A stretch of DNA of 64,000 nucleotides, taken from NCBI GenBank assembly GCA_001596135.1, contig CP014773.1, forward strand, positions 1,054,001 through 1,118,000, written 5' to 3'. This stretch comes from Mucilaginibacter sp. PAMC 26640. GTDB taxonomy: Bacteria; Bacteroidota; Bacteroidia; Sphingobacteriales; Sphingobacteriaceae. Under the pieces are notes generated by a model. The model was not told the DNA's origin. It was given only the letters and a program-made list of their open reading frames with translations, and searched no databases. A program made the position numbers and the translations under genes. Below are positions 41,249 to 49,229 of the stretch, piece after piece (position 1 is the first letter of the stretch; each line of letters opens with the position of its first letter).

Positions 41249-41695
41249 TTAAGCACTTACGCCAAAAAAGCTCCTTTTACTCATTACGATAGCCATTACA
41301 ATCACAATTAACGCTACCGAATAAAACATCCCGATAACCCGGTGCTTACCTTCCGGCAGGGTGATCCGTTTAGATTTAGCGTGGCCGATGGTGATCAGCA
41401 CCAAAGCCAGTATCATTAGCGTAATGTGCTCCACCGTCCAGTACCGGGCCTGCGGATCTTTCATCACACCAGGTGCAAATTTTACGTAGGGACTTAAAAA
41501 ATATAATACCAACCCTATTAAAAGCTGTGTATGAGCCGAGATCATGGCGAAGAGGTTAATCTTACGGTTACCTTCGGTATAAGCTTTTTTACGAAACCAG
41601 GCGGGGATGGCTTGCAGGATAGCTAATAATATCAGTACCAATACGATGTACCGAAAGCCGGAGTGCAAAAGCAGCACAAATTTATATAATGTCAT
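41249..41695 (-). CDS. four-helix membrane protein (often labelled cytochrome b-like)
   Basis: 148 residues with four predicted membrane helices: about 5–27 (FVLLLHSGFRYIVLVLILLAILQAI), 47–67, 88–107 and 118–137. Conserved-looking His residues lie in helix 1 (LLHSGFRY), helix 2 (ISAHTQLLIGL), helix 3 (VEHITLMIL) and its end (IGHAKSK), which explains why relatives are called cytochrome B; haem binding is not established. It sits just upstream of the trp promoter on the same strand but is unlikely to be part of the operon. Confidence 0.75.
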   Translation of the reverse strand: MTLYKFVLLLHSGFRYIVLVLILLAILQAIPAWFRKKAYTEGNRKINLFAMISAHTQLLIGLVLYFLSPYVKFAPGVMKDPQARYWTVEHITLMILALVLITIGHAKSKRITLPEGKHRVIGMFYSVALIVIVMAIVMSKRSFFGVSA

Positions 41696-42097
41696 AGATG
41701 TTGAATTTCGGTCCGAATATAAGCATTGTTTTTTTAGGTAGGTTGTTTTTTAAACACGGAGAGCACTGAGAAGACACTGAGGATGGGCTCATGATCTAAG
41801 AGAAATCGCGTTTAGAATTTCTACCATCATACCGAATAGCCAACGGGTTTAAACCCGGCACTATTTTTTAATCGGAAGCACATTTACAATCAATTTTTAA
41901 TCTATCTTCAGAAATTAAGTTTGTTTTTTCTATAGCGATGGATTTAAAACCCATCGCTATCCGGTAACCGCATTCGGGAATTTTAAAATGCGATTTCCCT
42001 GTTATAAATAATCGTGTTAAAAAATATTTGCATTTCCTGGCTCTGCGAACCTCAGTGCCTTCTCAGCGTACGCTGCGGTTAAATCACAAACAACAAA
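41696..42097. other. 402-bp intergenic region with decayed interspersed repeats
   Basis: An imperfect inverted pair flanks the region: GAGCACTGAGAAGACACTGA near 41760 and, in opposite orientation, CCTCAGTGCCTTCTCAGCG near 42050. Such CACTGAG-type remnants are common between Bacteroidota genes. Inside are two palindromes of the form GGGTTTAAACCC (about 41848–41860) and ATAGCGATGG/CCATCGCTAT (41932–41960). No coding capacity and no RNA gene seen. Confidence 0.6.
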
Positions 42098-43291
42098 TTA
42101 CCCCGGAAAGCTAAATTTCCCCATTAGTACTGCCGGGTTATTTCCTATCTGCATGGGTTCCCCACAAAGGGCCTCGTTACCTAGTAGTGCAAACAATATC
42201 GCTTCCTTTGCATCGGGATCGATCCCTAATTCGCTTGTATCCCCAAATGACGCGCCGGGTAATGCATGTTTAATATATCCCGTGATGAACGGGTTCCTGG
42301 CGCCGCCGCCGCTTGCAAAAATCTTAAGAGCCGGCGATTTTAAATTTGCAGCGATGAACTGCGCTATGCTCCGCCCGGTACAAGCACTCAGGGTGGCTAC
42401 CAGGTCAGCTTTAGAGAGGTTAAGGGTACGGGTTGCCTGTTGCGCATCGGCTACCAAATCAAGGTTAAATAGTTCCGGTCCGGTAGTTTTGGGCAGCGAT
42501 TCCTTAAAAAAGGGATGATGCAGCAGCGCATCCAGCAGGTTTTCATTTACCTGGCCCGAGTAAGCTATGGCCGAATCCTTATCATACGGCGTATCAAAAT
42601 ATTTTCGGCACGCAGCATCTATCAGCGTGTTACCGGGCCCAATATCGGTACATAGTACTTTACTGTAGTTGGCATCGGCAGGCAGGTAGGTAAGATTGGC
42701 AATTCCACCGATGTTGAGGAGAATGCGGTCCTCACCGGGTAGGCTGCCTAAAAGCACGTCGCCGTATAAGGCCAGCGGTGCGCCCTCCCCACCGGCAGCA
42801 ATGTGTTTCTGGCGAAAATCGCTGATGGTGATGATCCCGGTTTTTACAGCTATATGATCTGCATCGCCAATTTGTAAGGTGCCATTGCCGTAGTTGTTTT
42901 GTTGATGCAGGCGTTTTGGTGCGTGGTAAATAGTTTGGCCATGACTGGCAATAAAATCCACCTCCTCCGGCTTAACATGCCATCCGGCCAGCGCCTGTAT
43001 TATCAGCTCCGCATGAAAATTGCCAATGTATGCATTTAGCAAGGTGACCTTTTCCAGGCTTACCTGTTTTTGGGCAAACACTTCCTGCACCTGTGCCTTA
43101 AACGGCTGCTCATACGGAATTGTAGTGAAACTGATCAATTTAAGCCGGGTTTGCAAACCACTGCCAATGAAACGACAGAGCGCCACATCCAGCCCATCCA
43201 ACGATGTGCCCGACATCAGGCCGATCCCTAACCGCTCCTGTTTTTGGGCAATGGTAAATAATTTCTGCAGGTTTTGGTTTAATGGCGGCAT
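42098..43291 (-). CDS. anmK: anhydro-N-acetylmuramic acid kinase
   Basis: 397 residues. Motifs of the AnmK/ASKHA fold: LGIGLMSGTSLDGLDVALCRF, DFIASHGQTIYHAP, LQIGDADHIAVKTGI, LLNIGGIANLTYLP, FDTGPGN-like CTDIGPGNTLIDAAC, and IFASGGGARNPFI. It opens the 1,6-anhydro ring and phosphorylates the sugar to MurNAc 6-phosphate in peptidoglycan recycling. Divergent from nagB, the downstream end of amino-sugar catabolism, with about 115 bp between starts. Confidence 0.95.
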   Translation of the reverse strand: MPPLNQNLQKLFTIAQKQERLGIGLMSGTSLDGLDVALCRFIGSGLQTRLKLISFTTIPYEQPFKAQVQEVFAQKQVSLEKVTLLNAYIGNFHAELIIQALAGWHVKPEEVDFIASHGQTIYHAPKRLHQQNNYGNGTLQIGDADHIAVKTGIITISDFRQKHIAAGGEGAPLALYGDVLLGSLPGEDRILLNIGGIANLTYLPADANYSKVLCTDIGPGNTLIDAACRKYFDTPYDKDSAIAYSGQVNENLLDALLHHPFFKESLPKTTGPELFNLDLVADAQQATRTLNLSKADLVATLSACTGRSIAQFIAANLKSPALKIFASGGGARNPFITGYIKHALPGASFGDTSELGIDPDAKEAILFALLGNEALCGEPMQIGNNPAVLMGKFSFPG

Positions 43292-43359
43292 GTGTGTAAT
43301 TTAAGCCTTTAGGCAGGCATACAAAAGTAAATTAAAATAGGGGGTATATAAATATCCTA

Positions 43360-43367
43360 TATATTTG
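43360..43367 (+). promoter_or_regulatory. -7 promoter element for nagB
   Basis: TATATTTG matches TAnnTTTG and predicts a start near 43373, 35 nt before the nagB ATG. No clear -33 TTTG is present. Confidence 0.55.
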
Positions 43368-43407
43368 TTTAACCCATTGTATCCCAATTACAACCTTTAT
43401 CGATTTT

Positions 43408-45327
43408 ATGGCAAGATTAAATTTACTGGAAGAGACCCGTTACGAAAAGCTGCCGGTGAGCGTTTATGCAGACCAGAAAACTGCATCAGTGGCGGTGGCC
43501 GCAAGGATAGCTAAACTCATCCGCGATAAGCAGGCCGCTGGTCAGCACACCGTTTTGGGCCTGGCAACAGGCGTTACACCCATTGGCGTTTATGCCGAAC
43601 TGATCCGCCTGTACAAAGAAGAAGGTTTGTCCTTCCGTGATGTCATCACTTTCAACCTGGATGAGTATTTTCCTATGAAGCCCGATGCCGTGCAAAGCTA
43701 CGTGACCTTCATGCACGAGCATCTCTTCAACCATATCGATATTGACAAAAGCTCGGTACATATTCCTGATGGCACTTTAGCACAGGAAGATGTTGCCTCT
43801 TTTTGTTTGGATTACGAAAGACAGATCTCCGAACTCGGCGGGCTAGACCTGCAATTATTAGGAATCGGCCGTACCGGCCACATCGGGTTTAACGAGCCGG
43901 GTTCTGCACCTAACTCAGGTACCCGCCTGGTTACGTTGGATGACCTTACCCGCCGCGATGCTTCCCGCGATTTTGGTGGCAAGCAGAATGTGCCAACCAA
44001 AGCCATCACCATGGGTGTGGGTACCATCTTTAAAGCACGCGAGATCATCCTGATGGCCTGGAGTGCTAAAAAGGCGCCTATTGTGGCCAAAGCTGTGGAG
44101 GGTGAGATCTCCGGTGACGTGCCCGCTACTTTTCTGCAGTTATCCGAGCATGTGGAGTTTGTACTGGATGAAGGCGCAGCCTCCGGGTTAACCCGTTTTG
44201 ACACCCCATGGCTGGTGAAAGATTGTGTTTGGAATAACACCCTGATCAAAAAAGCGGTGATCTGGCTCTCGGGTACGGTGGGTAAACCGATCCTGAAGCT
44301 GACCGAAGAAGATTACAATAACCATGGCATGGCACAGCTTGCCGTAGAGCAGGGGCCGGTATACGATATCAATATCGACATTTTTAACCAAATCCAGCAT
44401 ACCATTACCGGCTGGCCGGGTGGCAAACCAGGCGCGGATGATTCGCAGCGCCCGGAACGTGCCGAGCCTGCCCGCAAGCGTTCTATCGTATTCTCCCCCC
44501 ATCCGGACGATGACGTGATCTCCATGGGTGGTACTTTCATTCGTTTGGTTGACCAGGGGCATGATGTGCATGTGGCTTATCAAACCTCCGGCAATACCGC
44601 TGTTTGGGATGATGATGTACTGCGTTATGTTGAATTTGCTATCGATTTTAAAAACAGCGTTGGCGAGGATACCGCCGAACTGAAGAAGCTTTATGATGAA
44701 ATGCGCCACTTTATCGAGAACAAGCTCCCTAACCAGATCGATACCCAGGAGATCCGTAACGTGAAAGGCTTTATCCGTAAAACGGAAGCCATCTCGGGTG
44801 CAAGGTTCTCCGGCGTGCCGGACAGCAACATCCATTTCCAGGCTTTGCCTTTTTACGAAACGGGTAAAACCAAAAAGAATGCCGTGGGTGAGGAAGATAT
44901 CAAACTTACCATGGAGCTGTTACAAAAAATTAAACCCCACCAGGTTTTTGCTGCAGGTGACTTTGCCGACCCGAACGGTACGCACATCGTTTGCTTCAAC
45001 GTTATCCTGGAAGCCTTAATCCGGCTGAAGGAAACCGAGGACTGGGTAAAAGATTGCTGGATGTGGCTGTACCGCGGTGCGTGGCATGAGTTTGCCACCC
45101 ACGAGATTGAGATGGCGGTACCGCTTTCCCCTGCCGAGGTACTGCGCAAGCGCAGCGCCATCTTCAAGCACCAAAGCCAAAAGGACCGTCCGGTTTTCCC
45201 GGGTGATGACGAGCGCGAGTTCTGGGTACGTGCCGAAGACCGTAACCGCGAAACGGCCGTTTGTTATGATAAACTGGGCATGGCTGAATATGCTGCGATG
45301 GAAGCTTTTGTGAGGTATAAGTTTTAG
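43408..45327 (+). CDS. nagB: glucosamine-6-phosphate deaminase fused to a PIG-L/LmbE deacetylase-like domain
   Basis: 639 residues. N-terminal NagB domain (about 1–290): VLGLATGVTPIGVYAELIRL, TFNLDEYFPM, LLGIGRTGHIGFNEPGS (catalytic Asp/His/Glu region), and EIILMAWSAKKAPIVAKAVEG. After a linker rich in Arg/Glu/Pro, a PIG-L zinc deacetylase domain runs from about 365 with SPHPDDDVISMGG (zinc Asp/Asp and His) to FAAGDFADPNGTHIVCFNVI. This two-domain form is known from Bacteroidota. Domain one converts GlcN6P to fructose 6-phosphate; the second may deacetylate an amino sugar so that both steps lie in one chain, which is inference. Confidence 0.93.
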   Translation: MARLNLLEETRYEKLPVSVYADQKTASVAVAARIAKLIRDKQAAGQHTVLGLATGVTPIGVYAELIRLYKEEGLSFRDVITFNLDEYFPMKPDAVQSYVTFMHEHLFNHIDIDKSSVHIPDGTLAQEDVASFCLDYERQISELGGLDLQLLGIGRTGHIGFNEPGSAPNSGTRLVTLDDLTRRDASRDFGGKQNVPTKAITMGVGTIFKAREIILMAWSAKKAPIVAKAVEGEISGDVPATFLQLSEHVEFVLDEGAASGLTRFDTPWLVKDCVWNNTLIKKAVIWLSGTVGKPILKLTEEDYNNHGMAQLAVEQGPVYDINIDIFNQIQHTITGWPGGKPGADDSQRPERAEPARKRSIVFSPHPDDDVISMGGTFIRLVDQGHDVHVAYQTSGNTAVWDDDVLRYVEFAIDFKNSVGEDTAELKKLYDEMRHFIENKLPNQIDTQEIRNVKGFIRKTEAISGARFSGVPDSNIHFQALPFYETGKTKKNAVGEEDIKLTMELLQKIKPHQVFAAGDFADPNGTHIVCFNVILEALIRLKETEDWVKDCWMWLYRGAWHEFATHEIEMAVPLSPAEVLRKRSAIFKHQSQKDRPVFPGDDEREFWVRAEDRNRETAVCYDKLGMAEYAAMEAFVRYKF

Positions 45328-45359
45328 CGTTTTGGTTAGCGCAATGCAACCTGCCTATC

Positions 45360-45497
45360 GTTAACAGATGCTTCGTGCCGCAGCATGCCAGTTTGTTTCT
45401 TTTCCCCAATTGTCATCCTGACGAAGGAAGGATCTGCTAAACGCCATGCTATTTGCGCGATGCCTATAGGTTAACAGATGCTTCTTTCTCAGCAAGG
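45360..45497. repeat. dispersed copy of the 13.8–14.6 kb hairpin repeat
   Basis: It contains GTTAACAGATGCTTCGTGCC, then the TTTGTTTCTTTTCCCCAA loop variant, the core GTCATCCTGACGAAG, AGGATCTGCTAAACGCCATGC and the start of a second unit (GGTTAACAGATGCTTC). It matches the array units at 13757–14645 closely, so the family is interspersed in this genome. Confidence 0.88.
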
Positions 45498-45589
45498 TTT
45501 GTATACGCGATACTTCGCGTCTCTTATCCGAAATTAGTATCGACTTTAAGAACAGAACAATGTGTTGTTTATTACGGGTAATTAGGTAA

Positions 45590-45874
45590 GATTTCGCTGT
45601 GGACGGCTTCCCTGAAAAAAGCGGGATCACTCCTGAAGCCACATTTTATAAGGGTCGGCCAAAACTGACGACAAAGCCAGATGGCCCCAAACGCAAGTAT
45701 TCAGGCTGCGCCTTACCAGCCAATGATGCAGATGTTGGCGAGTTTAACAAACAGGTTGAAGATGTTGTAAATTTTCTCACCACAAACTATTCAAAATTGA
45801 AGTACATCAATTCCACTCCGAAAATTCAGTTTGCCTCATTGGATTTTGAGATAACCTATGATTCTGGTAAATAG
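45590..45874 (+). pseudogene. 5'-truncated DUF4279-like gene
   Basis: The open frame gives DFAVDGFPEKSGITPEATFY, then a KGRPK segment and a helical KQVEDVVNFLTTNYSKLKYI, ending with IQFASLDFEITYDSGK. This resembles the DUF4279 pattern in which a G-I-x-P-x-x-x-x-x-x-G segment follows an N-terminal beta strand. An in-frame stop (45587–45589) directly precedes it and there is no ATG; only a GTG at 45599 could serve as start. The missing first strand suggests a decayed gene fragment. If translated from GTG it would be 91 residues. Confidence 0.5.
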
Positions 45875-45921
45875 TGCAGTCAAAATATCTGCCATTAGAG
45901 CTGGTTATATTATGCGGCTAA

Positions 45922-46071
45922 CTAGGTCTGGGGATTGAAATTTCGATATATCAGCCGGGCGAGGATTGATATATATGTTGAAATAACTAAAGGTACGATA
46001 CAAGATTGAATTTCAACAATAGCATCTAAAATGTGAAGCAATCGCTGCTTGTCTCCTATCCTACCTTTCAT
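45922..46071 (-). pseudogene. truncated HEPN (DUF86-like) toxin remnant
   Basis: The start ATG (46071–46069) overlaps the end of the MNT gene (TATGAAAGGTAG), the typical coupling of MNT–HEPN pairs. The first 22 residues (MKGRIGDKQRLLHILDAIVEI) match the usual N-terminus of DUF86 HEPN proteins. After that the reading becomes QSCIVPLVISTYISILARLI and stops at residue 49; the Rx4-6H RNase motif and the remaining ~65 residues are absent. The toxin half is therefore broken by deletion or rearrangement. Confidence 0.7.
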
Positions 46072-46360
46072 AGATCAAAACTTTGTCTTTGTCAATAAAG
46101 GGGTTAAGATGCGGAGAAACGCCCCCCGACGAAATCAAATCAACTGGCCTTTGAAGCTTATTCTCCAAATCAGACTGCATTGTTACAAAGCCAAGGCCTA
46201 TATGTGCAGTGTAATCCAGATCTACCAAAATATCCACATCGCTGCTCTTGTTGGCTTCATTACGGGAATAGGACCCAAAAAGATAAGCCTTTAAAACTGG
46301 TTGGCTTTTAAAGTAATTACTAATTGTGTTGATATCTTTGGCTGATAACTGCATGATCAA
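46061..46360 (-). CDS. MNT-family nucleotidyltransferase (antitoxin-type)
   Basis: 99 residues, normal for the minimal nucleotidyltransferase family. The signature AYLFGSYSRNEANKSSDVDILVDLD holds GSxSRxEA and the DVD metal-binding pair; a third acidic residue lies near RPVDLIS. In MNT–HEPN systems this protein neutralises a HEPN RNase by adenylylating it. Here the partner gene directly downstream is truncated, so the antitoxin is an orphan. Start chosen as the first Met (MIMQLSAKD); the second at 46354 is equally possible. Confidence 0.88.
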   Translation of the reverse strand: MIMQLSAKDINTISNYFKSQPVLKAYLFGSYSRNEANKSSDVDILVDLDYTAHIGLGFVTMQSDLENKLQRPVDLISSGGVSPHLNPFIDKDKVLIYER

Positions 46361-46393
46361 ATATATAATCTAAAATTTCCGGCCAAGCTTATA

Positions 46394-47512
46394 TTAATCA
46401 TAACTATGCCTACCCAAATCGTATGCAGATTGGCCGGTAATGATCTGCTTTCGCCGGTTTACATCCTCATCGAGGTTGTGATCATAGGTGTTATCGGTAA
46501 CGGCAATATCGCGGTCTTTATCCTTTTCGGCAAAGTGTATATTGGCCTCCGCAATTTTGGCAATAGCCATATCGTAAGGCCCTTTTGGCGACATCAGCTT
46601 TACAAATACCGGTAAACACTCAAACAGGATAAACAGATAGCCTATAAAAGATATAGCCATATATGTATCTATATCTCTGGTGCCGTTTACATTATAGGAG
46701 AGTTGCCCCAGTGCCCAGTTACGATCTGCGAAGCCGGCCACATTGGCTAGGCTATCCAGTTGGTGCTCACTGAATAAACGGGTGCTGTTAAGTCCTTCAT
46801 AATCTTTGCGCCTACCCAGGTAAGTGTCCATCTGCCCCAAATTATCAGTAACGGTTTTTAGGCGGTCTTCTTTCTCTTTTAACACCTGTTCTTTTTGTTT
46901 GGCATAAGTACCATAGCCGGTGATGCCCGATGTTTGATTTGTTTTGTCGCCAAAAACTTCCTGGTTCAACTGGTACCGGGAGCGATTGATATCGCGCTCC
47001 AGCGAATCCTTTTCCTTTTTCAGATCAGTGTTCTTGCCCAGTTCCTGCGCGTACTTTTGCTGATAAGTTTTTTGCAGCGTATCTATCTTACTGTGCTGCC
47101 CTTTGAGATAGGCGGTTTTGAGTTTTTGGCGGATCTCCTTATCGAAGATCTTAAGCTCCAATGGACGCGAAATTACCACACCGATCATGATAGCAAGTAA
47201 AATACGGGGCGATGCCTGCAGGATCTGCGAGTTGGTGCTGCCCTCTTTGTTGATACTGGATACGATATACCTATCCATATTAAAGATGGCCGTACCCCAA
47301 AGCAAACCAAATAATATGGCAAAGCCAACAGCAAAAGCATTGCCGCTGAATACAAAGTACATGGCATACCCGCCTGACAAAGAGGCAAATAGAGCCGTGA
47401 AAAATATAGTAGCACCAATACCCACATATTTATTATGTTCTATAGGGTATTTCTTTAAAGTATCTATATGTGCTCCCGAACAGAACCAAAAAAACCGGGT
47501 AACTTTCTTCAT
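46394..47512 (-). CDS. DUF4407 membrane protein
   Basis: 372 residues. Two N-terminal helices (about 32–55 and 58–78, GIGATIFFTALFASLSGGYAM and AVGFAILFGLLWGTAIFNMDRYIVS), a third (ILLAIMIGVVISRPLELKIFD), a long charged coiled-coil stretch (about 135–250) and a C-terminal helix (MAISFIGYLFILFECLPVFVKLMSPKGPYD). The WGxxIFNxDRYIV and SRPLELKIF phrases are typical of DUF4407. Function is unknown; the large coiled coil suggests an assembly role at the inner membrane. Confidence 0.87.
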   Translation of the reverse strand: MKKVTRFFWFCSGAHIDTLKKYPIEHNKYVGIGATIFFTALFASLSGGYAMYFVFSGNAFAVGFAILFGLLWGTAIFNMDRYIVSSINKEGSTNSQILQASPRILLAIMIGVVISRPLELKIFDKEIRQKLKTAYLKGQHSKIDTLQKTYQQKYAQELGKNTDLKKEKDSLERDINRSRYQLNQEVFGDKTNQTSGITGYGTYAKQKEQVLKEKEDRLKTVTDNLGQMDTYLGRRKDYEGLNSTRLFSEHQLDSLANVAGFADRNWALGQLSYNVNGTRDIDTYMAISFIGYLFILFECLPVFVKLMSPKGPYDMAIAKIAEANIHFAEKDKDRDIAVTDNTYDHNLDEDVNRRKQIITGQSAYDLGRHSYD

Positions 47513-47608
47513 TTAAGTTGTTTATGTACTAATATACACGTATATATGAAACGCGCGGGCACACGTATTGTTACAAAACACTGGCAACTATTTGATTGAG
47601 AAAAAGCA

Positions 47609-47616
47609 TACCTTTG
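47609..47616 (+). promoter_or_regulatory. -7 promoter element of the rhodanese gene
   Basis: TACCTTTG fits TAnnTTTG. The predicted start near 47622 is about 13 nt before the ATG at 47635 and rules out the upstream in-frame TTG at 47596 as start. A TTTG at 47591–47594 is closer than ideal. Confidence 0.55.
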
Positions 47617-47634
47617 GCTTATAATTATAATACG

Positions 47635-47949
47635 ATGAAAGAAATAAGCGTACAGGAACTAAAAGAAAAGTTAGATAGCGGCGAAGATTTCCAGCTGATA
47701 GATGTTAGGGAAGATTTTGAATATGAAACTTCCAACCTTGGCGGCAAGCATATTCCACTAGGTGGCATCCTGATAGAAGCGGACCAGGTGGAAAAAGACA
47801 AACCGGTTGTTTTAATGTGCCGCAGCGGCAAACGCAGTTCGGTGGCGCTTTACCAGCTAGAGCAGCAGGGCTATACCAATCTGTATAATTTGAAAGGCGG
47901 CATTTTAGCCTGGCAGGCCGAAATAGACCCGACTTTAAGCGTTTACTAA
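47635..47949 (+). CDS. rhodanese-like domain protein
   Basis: 104 residues from MKEISVQELKEKLDSGEDFQLIDVRE. It is a single-domain rhodanese with catalytic Cys in VVLMCRSGKRSSVAL and the structural DVRE and GGILAWQ motifs. Cytosolic, no signal peptide. It can transfer sulfane sulfur between thiols; the partner is unknown. It is followed 4 bp later by the small membrane protein gene, so both share a transcript ending at 48133–48164. Confidence 0.92.
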   Translation: MKEISVQELKEKLDSGEDFQLIDVREDFEYETSNLGGKHIPLGGILIEADQVEKDKPVVLMCRSGKRSSVALYQLEQQGYTNLYNLKGGILAWQAEIDPTLSVY

Positions 47950-47953
47950 TACC

Positions 47954-48142
47954 ATGGGCAAGAAAATAGCACTAAATGTGCTGTATAACCTCGGCATTTT
48001 TGTCGCCATACTGGCAGGTTATTATGGCTTTCAGCACGCACGCTACGAATTTTTATTAGGCGCCATTTTTATTGCCGCCGTCTTTGTGTCGCTAAAGCTG
48101 AAGCTGATAAAAGAAGTGAAGGAAACAACACGAAAGCCGTAG
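47954..48142 (+). CDS. small two-helix membrane protein (DUF6358-like)
   Basis: 62 residues with two hydrophobic helices (about 7–25, ALNVLYNLGIFVAILAGYYG, and 31–51, YEFLLGAIFIAAVFVSLKLKL) and a basic C-terminal tail. It resembles small DUF6358-type proteins that I recall from Pedobacter-like genomes; the assignment is by overall look only. It is translationally close to the rhodanese gene (4 bp). Confidence 0.75.
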   Translation: MGKKIALNVLYNLGIFVAILAGYYGFQHARYEFLLGAIFIAAVFVSLKLKLIKEVKETTRKP

Positions 48143-48164
48143 AGGAAACTCACGGCTTTTTTTA
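48133..48164 (+). terminator. terminator of the rhodanese–small membrane protein unit
   Basis: AAGCCGT (48134–48140) pairs with ACGGCTT (48152–48158) and a T-run follows to 48163. The 5' arm overlaps the stop codon of the upstream gene. Confidence 0.75.
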
Positions 48165-48249
48165 TTAGTGCCTGTTTAGTAACAATCTGCGCATTTGATA
48201 TTCTAATCAAAAACGCTTCTTATCACAATTATAATTAATCCCTAAAATC

Positions 48250-49155
48250 ATGTTCTTAGCAATTGTTGGCATAATTATATTTTTTGTTGGCATAACACTT
48301 AAACGCTCCAATGAACCTGCCGGCCGTTTTGGCGGCCTGGTGAGTATTGTTGGCGGGGTTATTATCGCCATTGGGCTGGTAACGTCTATGTTTAAAGTGA
48401 TAGAACCGGGCAAGGTTGGCGTACAGGTGCTGTTTGGTAAAGTGCAGCCGGATGTGCTGGAAAGCGGGCTGCATGTGATAAACCCGTTTGTTGATGTTAC
48501 GCTGTTCAGCATCCAAACACAAAATTATACCATGAGCGCGGTGCATAGCGAAGGTGATGTGCAGGGCGACGATGCAATCAGAGTGCTATCTTCCGATGGG
48601 TTGGAGGTTATGGTTGATCTTTCTGTACTCTACAAGGTCAACCCGGCAAAAGCGCCTTTTATCTTGCAAAATATAGGGTTGGATTATGTAGACAAAATCG
48701 TTCGTACCGTATCCCGCACAGCTATCCGCGATAACGCTGTAAACTATGCAGCTGTGGACCTGTATTCTGTTAAAAGGCAGGAGTTTCAGGACCGGATTAA
48801 CCGTACAATACAGTTGAGTTTTGCAAAAAGGGGCTTAGAACTACAACAGATCCTTGTCCGTAATATTTCCCTGCCGGCTTCCGTCAGGGCCAGCATCGAA
48901 TCAAAGATCAACGCCGAGCAGGAGGCTCAGAAAATGACCTTCGTTCTGCAGAAAGAACGCCAGGAAGCAGATCGTAAACGGGTAGAAGCACAAGGTATTG
49001 CCGATTACCAAAAGATCCTCAGCACCGGCCTATCCGACAAGCAGTTGCAATACGAAACCATTAAGGCCCAAAAAGAAATTGCCTTGTCGCCAAATGCCAA
49101 AGTGATAATTATCGGCAATGGAAAAGGTAACCCGATAATGCTGAGCGATAAGTAA
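48250..49155 (+). CDS. prohibitin/SPFH-domain membrane protein
   Basis: 301 residues. One N-terminal membrane segment (MFLAIVGIIIFFVGITL plus a second hydrophobic stretch VSIVGGVIIAIGLVTSM), then the PHB/SPFH domain (about 55–220: VIEPGKVGVQVLFGKVQPDVLESGLHVINPF…QVSVDLSVLYKV-like segment…AVDLYSVKRQEFQDRI) and a C-terminal coiled coil (EAQKMTFVLQKERQEADRKRVEAQG). Such proteins form large membrane-bound rings and scaffold proteases such as FtsH. No protease gene is adjacent. Confidence 0.93.
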   Translation: MFLAIVGIIIFFVGITLKRSNEPAGRFGGLVSIVGGVIIAIGLVTSMFKVIEPGKVGVQVLFGKVQPDVLESGLHVINPFVDVTLFSIQTQNYTMSAVHSEGDVQGDDAIRVLSSDGLEVMVDLSVLYKVNPAKAPFILQNIGLDYVDKIVRTVSRTAIRDNAVNYAAVDLYSVKRQEFQDRINRTIQLSFAKRGLELQQILVRNISLPASVRASIESKINAEQEAQKMTFVLQKERQEADRKRVEAQGIADYQKILSTGLSDKQLQYETIKAQKEIALSPNAKVIIIGNGKGNPIMLSDK

Positions 49156-49229
49156 AAGCCATCGCTTCTAAATCAATAGGCTCGCGTAAAAATTAAAATG
49201 CGTAACAGTGATTTGTCCAGATAGGTCTT

